From Planctomycetales bacterium (GTDB taxonomy: Bacteria; Planctomycetota; Planctomycetia; Pirellulales; Thermoguttaceae), in the NCBI GenBank assembly GCA_007119795.1, contig SKOZ01000041.1:1-24939 (forward strand): 24,939 bases of DNA, read 5' to 3'. Each line of letters opens with the position of its first letter. Position 1 is the first letter of the stretch. The notes below the pieces were generated by a model, which had not been told where the DNA came from, did not search any database, and saw only the letters and a list, made by a program, of their open reading frames with translations. Of this stretch, positions 15,668 to 22,529 are shown piece after piece. The position numbers and the translations under genes were made by a program.

Positions 15668-16189
15668 GTGCTCCAGCAATTCGTCACCCTGTTCGCCGCA
15701 CCGACCATCGCTTACGTCGCCCTTGCCGTCCACGCCGGCGAGGTGGGTGCGGTATATCGCATCGCTGGAGATCGAATCGCCGGCGAGACCTACTGCGACG
15801 ACGGTTCGTCCACCCGCAACGTGATGGTCCGGCCGAGCGGGGAGGACGGCATGGTCGTCCCGCGCGGTTCGACCGACGCCCGCGGCCGGCGTGGGCTGGC
15901 CTCTGTGGCGGCGGGCACGAATTGGCTCCGATTTGCGGAGCACGACGCCTCTTTCGTCTGCATCGAGCGTACCGTTTGCGAAGCGGCCGGCCCCCGGGTG
16001 CCGCCGTCCGCCGTCGATCCCGCCGAGCCGGCGGCCCGGTCCGACGATACGGCGCCGGACATGGCTGCACTCCAACCGCGGTATCTCCCCTGGCTGCCAA
16101 TGGCCCTGGCGGTGCTATTCATCCTGGTCTTTATCCTGTGCCTCGCCCTCCCGTGGTGGAACGGGAAGAAGGGGCCGCCGCACGGGTGA
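15668..16189 (+). CDS. Small exported protein with C-terminal membrane anchor, unknown function
   Basis: A 173-residue protein I cannot assign to a family. The GTG start is supported by GGAGG with 7-base spacing. Residues 1-23 look like a signal peptide (FVTLFAAPTIAYVALAVHA), followed by an extracytoplasmic domain of about 115 residues with three cysteines (43, 98, 104), a Pro/Ala/Asp-rich linker (about 108-138), one strong transmembrane helix (about 141-163, LPMALAVLFILVFILCLAL) and a short basic tail (WWNGKKGPPHG). This gives a single-pass protein with the domain outside and a short inside tail. It is preceded by the structured non-coding stretch. An antisense open frame covers it but has no start or Shine-Dalgarno support. 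Confidence 0.65.
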   Translation: MLQQFVTLFAAPTIAYVALAVHAGEVGAVYRIAGDRIAGETYCDDGSSTRNVMVRPSGEDGMVVPRGSTDARGRRGLASVAAGTNWLRFAEHDASFVCIERTVCEAAGPRVPPSAVDPAEPAARSDDTAPDMAALQPRYLPWLPMALAVLFILVFILCLALPWWNGKKGPPHG

Positions 16190-16350
16190 GGACTCCTCGG
16201 AGGGGGACGCTCGCCGCCGGCCGGTCGTCCCGGTACCGTGAAAACACGGCAGCCGAACTGCGCGGCGGCTGGTCGCCCGTCGAGGCTGAGAGGTATTTCG
16301 GACGGCTGCCAGGCCAGCGGGCTGGCTGGCGGAGGCTTTCCGTTCCTGGG

Positions 16351-16458
16351 ATGATCACGATGCGGTGGTGGAGATCCAGGTGTATGGCAGCGGTTCGTAC
16401 TTTGCTGGCCGCCTTCGCCTTGGCACTGGCACCCTGCGCGGCCGCGGCCCGGTCCGAC
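16351..16458 (+). pseudogene. Orphan signal-peptide start of a lost gene
   Basis: Plus-strand codons from ATG 16351 or 16360 read MRWWRSRCMAAVRTLLAAF and continue into ALALAPCAAAARSDEA, a textbook signal peptide with cleavage site. Beyond about 16458 the same DNA is the sulfatase C-terminus read backwards, and the frame ends at 16566, so the mature protein is missing. The Shine-Dalgarno is weak. This is probably the 5' stump of a gene cut by a rearrangement; chance is possible because the stretch is short. Confidence 0.35.
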
Positions 16459-16971
16459 GAAGCCCCACAATTCCACGTAGTAGGAACCGGGCCGGAATGG
16501 GGCGCCGATCTCTTCCAGCCGGTCCTGGAGGCGGCGGTCGAGCGTCTCCCGCAGGTGAGCGTATGACGTTGTGTAACCGGCGTCGCGGAAGATCTCAGCC
16601 ATGGTCAGCTCGCTGGCCGGCAGGTGCGCATCGTTGAGGAACATACCCGTCGTGGTCGGGTACCGGCCGGTCATCAAGGCAGCCCGGTACGGCGTACACA
16701 CCGGACAGACCGAGACGGCATTGCGGAAGTTCACGCCTTCCTCCGCCAGCCGGTCGAGGTTCGGCGTCTGCACGTTGGGATCGCCCGCGTAGCCCGTCGC
16801 CGAGGCCCGCCATTGATCGGCGAGCAGAAAGAGGACGTTGGGGCTGGTGCCGGTCGCCGGCTCTCCCTGGACCCGCGCCGGCGCCAAGGCCAGGAAGACG
16901 CTGCCCACGAGCACGACCTGCACCGCGGCCCGGCTGCGGCCCTCGGTGCACAGGGGAACGGCTGGTTGCAT
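16459..16971 (-). pseudogene. Sulfatase with large in-frame internal deletion
   Basis: The N-terminus is a normal planctomycete type I sulfatase: start ATG 16971 with AGGTGA upstream, signal peptide, SPNVLFLLADQWRASATGY (metal site Asp), TPNLDRLAEEGV, and CTPYRAALMTGR, the CxPxR formylglycine motif, then AEIFRDAGYTTSY. At about 16555-16566 the reading jumps, in frame, to LRETLDRRLQDRLEEIGAPF and ends SYYVELWGF, which is how the extreme C-terminus of such sulfatases reads. About 300 residues in the middle, including the rest of the active site, are missing, and the normal stop is also lost (the frame runs on to 15790 through unrelated sequence). It therefore cannot be an active sulfatase. It follows the BNR-protein gene on the same strand. 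Confidence 0.8.
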
Positions 16972-17138
16972 GGTATTCACCTGCTCCGGTCCTGAATTGA
17001 CGCCCATCGCCCACGCACGTGTCGTCGATTCTGCACTCGCAAAGGGCGTCGTTCAACGCCGGTGTCTCCCGACTCCAGCCCAACCGCATGGAGACGGCCT
17101 TGCCGGCCCCGGATTCGCGGCACCAAGCCCCTGGGTCA

Positions 17139-19916
17139 TCACGCCGGCGGGCCGTAGCGGAAGAGGCCGTTGCCGCCGGTGCCCGCGTACAGCCGCGAGG
17201 GGTTGACCGGATCGACGATCAGCGTGCTCACGCGGTAGCAGCTAAGACCGTCGAGGGCGAAGGGCTGCCACGTCTCCCCCCCGTCGCGCGAGACCATCAC
17301 GCCGCGGCCGTTGTTGACGTCGTACTGCTCGTCCTGAAAGGCGGCAAAGATCGTTCCCGGCCGGGTGGGATCGGCTGCCAGGCAGGTCAGGTAGACCCGC
17401 GTGCCGCGGTCGCCGTCGCGGGAGCCGGGGCTGTCGAGAAATGCCGACTGATGCGTGCTCGTCCAACTTTCGCCGCCGTCGTCCGACCGGTAGAACGCGT
17501 TCGGATAGTCGATCCCGGAAAAGTTCCGGTTTCCCACGTAGATCCTCTTGCTGTCGAACGGATCGATGAGCACGCACTGCGGCTCGACGCCGGTCTTGAG
17601 CAGCTCCCAGTGCCCGCCGCCGTCGGTCGTGCGGGCGATGTAGCCGCGAAGGCGGCCTTCCTCGCCCTCGCGCGAACGCACCACCGCCGCCAGGAAGAGT
17701 CGCTGCGGATCGCTCGGGTCGAGGACCACGTGTTTGAGGAGGCGGCGGTCCTGCGGGAGTCCCTGCGAACGTTCTTTCCACGTGAGCCCGCCGTCGTCGC
17801 TGCGGAATACTCCGAAATCGTTGACGGCCGCGTAGATCGTGCGGCTCGGCAAGGGGCGCCGCGGCACGACCGCCATGCTGAAGACCGCGCCGGGCGGTAG
17901 CCCGCTGCCCGCGTGACCGACGATGTGGAACGCGCGGCCGCCGTCGACGCTCTTGTAGATGCGGTGCCCGTCGTAGTTGCGGCCCTTGGAAAGGTAGACG
18001 ATGTCCGGATCGGCCGGATCGAGCACCACGCACCCCATCCGCCCGTAGCCGCTGTCGATGCCGTTGGTCAGCCGGTAGCAGGTCTTTCCGCCGTCGTCGC
18101 TCTTCCAGCAATGTGCGTCCATGTAGCCGAAATAGAGGGTCTGCGGGTTGGAGGGATCGACGGCCAGGGCTTGGTTTCCGTTCATGCAGAGGATCTCGCA
18201 CCCGCGGCCTCGCCATAGAGCCGGCCGGTCGGCTGTAGGCGGGCGGACCATCTCGGTGGCCACCTGGTTCCAGGTAGCTCCGCCGTCGGTCGTTTGGTAG
18301 AGGTCCATGTCGTTGCAGTAGACCAGCCGCGCGGGATCCCTCGTGTCGATGTCGATTCCCGTGACGTTCTCCCCCACGAAGAACCAGGCCGACGCGATGT
18401 TGCCCGACTGATTGACCGGTTCCCAGTGCAAGCCGCCGTCGCGCGTGACGAAGAGGCCCGATTGGCGGTGCCAGCCGAGGTAGTAGATGTTCGGGTCCTT
18501 CGGATCGGCGATGATCCGCCAGGCTTCTTCTCTGGCGGGGAGCCCCTCGTTGGCCGGCCGCCACGACTGGCCGCCGTCGGTGCTCCGCAGCGCCCCGCCC
18601 CGCTCGTCCGGCCCCCGGCTGTAGGCCAGCAGCATCGTCTCCGGCTCGTCCGCCTTGATCGCCAGAAAGGTGGTCAGGTAATCATCCAGCCCGCGGCCGA
18701 GACGGTGCCACGACTCGCCCGCGTCGCGGCTGCGGAAGAGGCCGTTCTGCGTGGAGGCATATAGATGCGTGCTGTCGCGTGTATCGAAAAGGAAGCTGAA
18801 GACCGAGAGCCTCCGCGCCGGCTCGCCGCCGGGCAGGTCGACCGCCTTCCAGGAATCACCGCCATCGACGCTCTTGAAGATGCGGCCGCCGTGGGTGCCG
18901 CCGCGCAGGGCGCCGTAGTCCCGCTCGTGTCCCACGCCTGCATAGACAACGTCCGGATGGTCCGGGTTGATGGCCAGTGCCGAGATAGGCGCGCTGAGGC
19001 CGAAGGTCGCCAGCGGCGGCAATCCGCTGCGGCGGAGATGCCAGGTCGTGCCGCCGTCGGTGCTCTTGAGCACGCCGCCGTTGGAGCCGGCATAGACGAC
19101 GCCGGGATCCCGCGGATGGAAGGCGAACGTGTTGATGTAGGTATTGGGCACGCCCGTGTTGGCGATGCTCCAGCTTCGGCAGCGGTCGCTGCTCCGATAC
19201 ACGCCCCCCACGTCGCCGCCGACCAGGCAGGTGCCGTCGTGGGGGGAGATGGCGACGGTGCGATACCATCCGCCGCCGCCGGGGCCGAGGTTCGTCCAAC
19301 GCCGATGCTCGGCGTCGACCGGCGACGTCCGCACCGCCAACGCGGGCCGGGTGTTCTCCGAACTCGGCTGCAGTTCGCCGGCCACCTGATCCGGTGAGAG
19401 GAACTCGCATCGCCGCAGCCGCAGCGTGTAGCGCTTGCCCGCTTCGCGAGGCTCCCAAAGCGACAGGGCAATCCCCTGCACCGTCTCGGGCGTCTGCCGG
19501 TCGAAGTCGGCGAAGAGAAAGGTGCGGCGGTTCCATTCCGGCGGAAAGCGGTGGTCCTCGTGGTGGATGGCCACGGGCTGCCCGCGGCCATCCAGCAGCG
19601 CGACCCGCGAGACGAGGACACCCTGTCCCGCGGATTCCGCACCCCGTCCTTCCAATACCAGCCGGTCCATGCCGGCCAGGGAAAGGGGGCGGCGGAAGAC
19701 CAGCATGACCTGGGCGCCGGGCGAATCCGACCGCACCTCCGCGCGCAGGTGAGCCGCGTCGTCCGCAGCGACAAGCTGCAGCGTTTCGCCGGGCCGGACG
19801 CGGCTAGCCGCCAGGTCCACGTCGATGAACGGCTCGTCGGCGGCAGCGGACGATCGAGAGAGGAAGGTGGCGGCACCGGCGGACGCCGAGGAAACCAGGA
19901 AGCTGCGGCGACGCAT
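17139..19916 (-). CDS. TAT-exported BNR/Asp-box double-propeller protein (GH74-like)
   Basis: A 925-residue exported protein. The ATG 19916 is chosen because GGAG lies 7 bases upstream and it opens a twin-arginine signal (MRRRSFLVSSASAGA); the longer frame has no such support. Residues about 30-200 form a beta-rich, carbohydrate-binding-like module. From about 220 there are 13 Asp boxes of the form S-x-D-x-G-x-x-W (e.g. KSTDGGTTW, RSDDGGLTW, RSDDGGESW), enough for two seven-bladed propellers as in GH74 endoglucanases/xyloglucanases. The first propeller begins GPGGGGWYR and VGGDVGGVYRSSD, like the GH74 N-terminus with its catalytic Asp; the second catalytic Asp cannot be assigned by eye. Activity could be endo-glucanase or only glycan binding. 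It sits between the symporter and the sulfatase remnant, probably in one operon. Confidence 0.85.
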   Translation of the reverse strand: MRRRSFLVSSASAGAATFLSRSSAAADEPFIDVDLAASRVRPGETLQLVAADDAAHLRAEVRSDSPGAQVMLVFRRPLSLAGMDRLVLEGRGAESAGQGVLVSRVALLDGRGQPVAIHHEDHRFPPEWNRRTFLFADFDRQTPETVQGIALSLWEPREAGKRYTLRLRRCEFLSPDQVAGELQPSSENTRPALAVRTSPVDAEHRRWTNLGPGGGGWYRTVAISPHDGTCLVGGDVGGVYRSSDRCRSWSIANTGVPNTYINTFAFHPRDPGVVYAGSNGGVLKSTDGGTTWHLRRSGLPPLATFGLSAPISALAINPDHPDVVYAGVGHERDYGALRGGTHGGRIFKSVDGGDSWKAVDLPGGEPARRLSVFSFLFDTRDSTHLYASTQNGLFRSRDAGESWHRLGRGLDDYLTTFLAIKADEPETMLLAYSRGPDERGGALRSTDGGQSWRPANEGLPAREEAWRIIADPKDPNIYYLGWHRQSGLFVTRDGGLHWEPVNQSGNIASAWFFVGENVTGIDIDTRDPARLVYCNDMDLYQTTDGGATWNQVATEMVRPPTADRPALWRGRGCEILCMNGNQALAVDPSNPQTLYFGYMDAHCWKSDDGGKTCYRLTNGIDSGYGRMGCVVLDPADPDIVYLSKGRNYDGHRIYKSVDGGRAFHIVGHAGSGLPPGAVFSMAVVPRRPLPSRTIYAAVNDFGVFRSDDGGLTWKERSQGLPQDRRLLKHVVLDPSDPQRLFLAAVVRSREGEEGRLRGYIARTTDGGGHWELLKTGVEPQCVLIDPFDSKRIYVGNRNFSGIDYPNAFYRSDDGGESWTSTHQSAFLDSPGSRDGDRGTRVYLTCLAADPTRPGTIFAAFQDEQYDVNNGRGVMVSRDGGETWQPFALDGLSCYRVSTLIVDPVNPSRLYAGTGGNGLFRYGPPA

Positions 19917-20028
19917 GGGGGTACTCCAGGTGAGTCGGTGTCGTTGTTCTGCAAAGTCCTCCCTCCGCCGGAACGGCTTTCGGTTGTACCCCGTGAAGCT
20001 CCGTGGAGCAACGTGCAAGCGGGGGGAA

Positions 20029-21867
20029 TCAGCCCCGGCACCCTTTCCACGCGCGGGCCAGCGCGCCCATGCTCGCCACGGCGACGGCAGTGAGGACGAC
20101 GGCGGGCAGGCGGTTCCCATAGATCCAGTAGCCGGTGGCGAACAGGCTGCTGTAGACGGCCACGGAGCCGATCACCATGCAAAGGATGCCTGCGGGCACG
20201 TTCCACTCGGCCACGCCCTCTTCGAGAAGCTCGCCGTCGGCGCGCGCCCGCGCGACAACGGCCTTCCATCCCGGTCCGCCCGCCCGCGTGAGCTTGAGGA
20301 AGCGCCGCAGCACGGCCTCCTCGGCCGGCGGGGTGAGGAGGGTGACCAGCATCCAGATGATCGTGGTAAGGCCGACGCCGATCACGATCCTCCACTCCCC
20401 GGCCAGGTCCGCCCACTGGGGGAAGACGCGGGCATGGAGAAACTGGAAATAGACCGCGACCAGGAACGAACCGACCATCGCCGCCAATTCGCTGTAGGCA
20501 TTGATCCTCCACCAGAACCAGCGGAGGATGAAGAGCAGGCCGGTGCCGGCACCCACCTGGAGCAGGATGTGGAACGCCTCGAGCGCATGGCTCAGCAGCA
20601 ACGCCAGTCCGCTGCCGAAGATGATCAGCACCAGGGTCGAGACGCGGCCGGCGAGGACGAGCTCCCTCTCGTCGGCGGAAGGGCGGCAGAAGCGGCGGTA
20701 GACGTCGTTGACGACGTAGGACGAGCCCCAGTTGAGGTGCGTCGAAATCGTCGACATGTAAGCGGCCGCCAGGGAAGCGAGCACGAGCCCGAGCAGGCCC
20801 GAGGGGAGGAAAGTGAGCATCGCCGGGTAGGCCATGTCGTCGCGGAGCACGCCCGGATCGACGTGCGGGAAGGCCGCCTGGAGGGAATCGAGCGTGGGAA
20901 AGACAATCAATGAACTGAGGGCCACGATGATCCAGGGCCAGGGTCGCAGGGCGTAGTGGGCCACATTGAAGAGGAGGGTCGCCCCGGTGGCGTGCGACTC
21001 GTTCCTGGCGGCGAGCATCCGCTGGGCGACGTAGCCGCCGCCGCCCGGCTCGGACCCGGGGTACCACACGCTCCACCACTGGACCGCCAGGGGGATGATG
21101 AAGACCGAGAGGAGGAGCTCCGTGTCGCCGAAGTCGGGGAGCAGGCTGAGCTTCGACCGCACGGCATCGTGGGTGAGCATCCCGCCGAGCCCGCCGACTT
21201 CGGGGTGCTGGACGGCGACGACCGCCGCCGCCACAGAGCCGGTCATGGCCAAGGCGAAAAGGAGGAAGTCGGTGAGGATCACGCCCGTGAGACCGCCGAG
21301 CATGCTGAAGACCGCGGTGACGATTGCGGCGATGAGGATCGTCTCCAGGGGGGTCAGACCGAGCATCACGCCGCCGATCTTGATCGCCGCCAGAGTGACG
21401 GCGGCCATGATGAGCACGTTGAAGAAGACCCCCAGGTAGATCGCCCGGAAGCCGCGGAGAAACGCGGCCGGCTTGCCGCTGTAGCGAAGCTCGTAGAACT
21501 CGATGTCGGTCATCACGCCCGACCGCCGCCAGAGCCGCGCGTAGACGAACACGGTCAGCATGCCGGTCAAGAGAAAGGCCCACCACCGCCAGTTCCCGGC
21601 CACGCCGTCCTGCCGAGTGATGTCGGTCACGAGGTTTGGTGTATCCGAGGAAAACGTCGTGGCCACCATGGAGACGCCCAGGAGCCACCAGGGCATGTTC
21701 CGCCCGGAAAGGAAAAACGTGGTGGCGTTACGGCCCGCCCACCGGCTCACCCCCACCCCTACGATAAGGCTGACGGCAAAGAATCCGAAGATCATCGCCC
21801 AGTCGACAGCGGCGAGCTGGGTGGTGCCGGAGATCCGGTTCAGCCAGGCAGTGATTCCGTCGAGCAT
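20029..21867 (-). CDS. Sodium:solute symporter (SSS/SGLT family)
   Basis: A 612-residue polytopic inner-membrane transporter with about 13-14 hydrophobic helices (LeuT-like fold). Family marks include FFLSGRNMPWWLLGVSM near the first helices, TFSSDTPNLVTD, a Gly/Ala-rich third to fifth helix region, and AAYMSTISTHLNWGSSYVVNDVY, the SSS signature around helix 8 with the Ser/Thr residues of the second sodium site. The approximately 70-residue C-terminal extension ends with two more helices. AAGGA precedes the ATG by 7 bases. Within this locus a sugar or uronate substrate from polysaccharide breakdown is the natural guess. It is 112 bases upstream of the BNR protein gene on the same strand. Confidence 0.93.
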   Translation of the reverse strand: MLDGITAWLNRISGTTQLAAVDWAMIFGFFAVSLIVGVGVSRWAGRNATTFFLSGRNMPWWLLGVSMVATTFSSDTPNLVTDITRQDGVAGNWRWWAFLLTGMLTVFVYARLWRRSGVMTDIEFYELRYSGKPAAFLRGFRAIYLGVFFNVLIMAAVTLAAIKIGGVMLGLTPLETILIAAIVTAVFSMLGGLTGVILTDFLLFALAMTGSVAAAVVAVQHPEVGGLGGMLTHDAVRSKLSLLPDFGDTELLLSVFIIPLAVQWWSVWYPGSEPGGGGYVAQRMLAARNESHATGATLLFNVAHYALRPWPWIIVALSSLIVFPTLDSLQAAFPHVDPGVLRDDMAYPAMLTFLPSGLLGLVLASLAAAYMSTISTHLNWGSSYVVNDVYRRFCRPSADERELVLAGRVSTLVLIIFGSGLALLLSHALEAFHILLQVGAGTGLLFILRWFWWRINAYSELAAMVGSFLVAVYFQFLHARVFPQWADLAGEWRIVIGVGLTTIIWMLVTLLTPPAEEAVLRRFLKLTRAGGPGWKAVVARARADGELLEEGVAEWNVPAGILCMVIGSVAVYSSLFATGYWIYGNRLPAVVLTAVAVASMGALARAWKGCRG

Positions 21868-22529
21868 GAGAAGGTCCTTGGCGAAAGTGACGGGGGAACA
21901 AAAAGGGGTGAGGGTACCTTACGAGGCGAGCGGACGGTAGTCGATGCCGAAGGCAACGAAGGTGCGAGGTGCCGCCGGAGGCGGCCGAGGAAGTTGACGC
22001 AGATGCGTGCCGTCTTCGTCCGTCATCCGCAGCACTCGCCCCGACATGTGCCCGCTCGTTGTTGGCGGCTGCCCGGGCCGCTGCCGCAGCGTCGCCGATA
22101 ACGGGGATTCTATAAGGGATGTCACCGTGCAGCCAGAATCGTGCCTCGATTTGGTGGCGGATCTTCGCGTCGGCCCCCCCGCCGTCTGCCAGCACGAGGG
22201 GCGCGGACGTCGAAGGCCACCGGGCCGGGCTGGCGGCGACGGTGACGAACGTGGCGGCGGGCGTGCAGCGGGCCCTGGTGCGGCTTCCCGGCCGAAGCCA
22301 TACTGTGGGACCTGGGGGAACGCATTGCCTGAAGGCCATGGACCCGGCCGCACCGAGGAGCCCGCGCAGGAAACGGGCAGGAAATACCGACCAGAATGCC
22401 GCCGGGTCCACGGCTTCCCACGGCAAGCATCCACGCCCTTTCCGGGAGCCTCCGGCGGTCGTCGTGCTGGGGCCCATCGCAGGGAGGCCTGGAGGACGGG
22501 ACTCGAATTCCATTCGGAGGTTTGCTGCC
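21868..22529. other. Divergent intergenic region with no recognisable gene
   Basis: This 660-base gap separates the symporter (minus) from the heparinase-like gene (plus) and should hold both promoters, but I found no convincing -35/-10 pair. On the minus strand two stretches in different frames look mildly protein-like (KIRHQIEARFWLHGDIPYRIP around 22110-22175 and TFVAFGIDYRPLAS ending at 21919), which could be the debris of a lost gene; I could not identify a family. Confidence 0.4.

Noticed and set aside
15200..16075. 291-codon minus-strand frame covering the structured region
   Set aside because: It crosses the inverted repeats and the small membrane-protein gene, has no ribosome site and no domain; better explained as non-coding.
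16308..16330. Hairpin GCCAGGCCAGC/GCTGGCTGGC as a terminator
   Set aside because: The stem has a bulge and almost no loop, and no T-tract follows on either strand; it may be chance in GC-rich sequence.
15790..17007. A full-length 405-residue protein starting with a sulfatase domain
   Set aside because: Only the parts down to about 16459 resemble a sulfatase; the remainder is read-through into DNA antisense to the small membrane-protein gene.
18674..21688. 1004-codon minus-strand frame crossing the symporter and BNR genes
   Set aside because: It runs out of frame through two well-supported genes on the same strand; repetitive Arg/Pro composition shows it is not translated.
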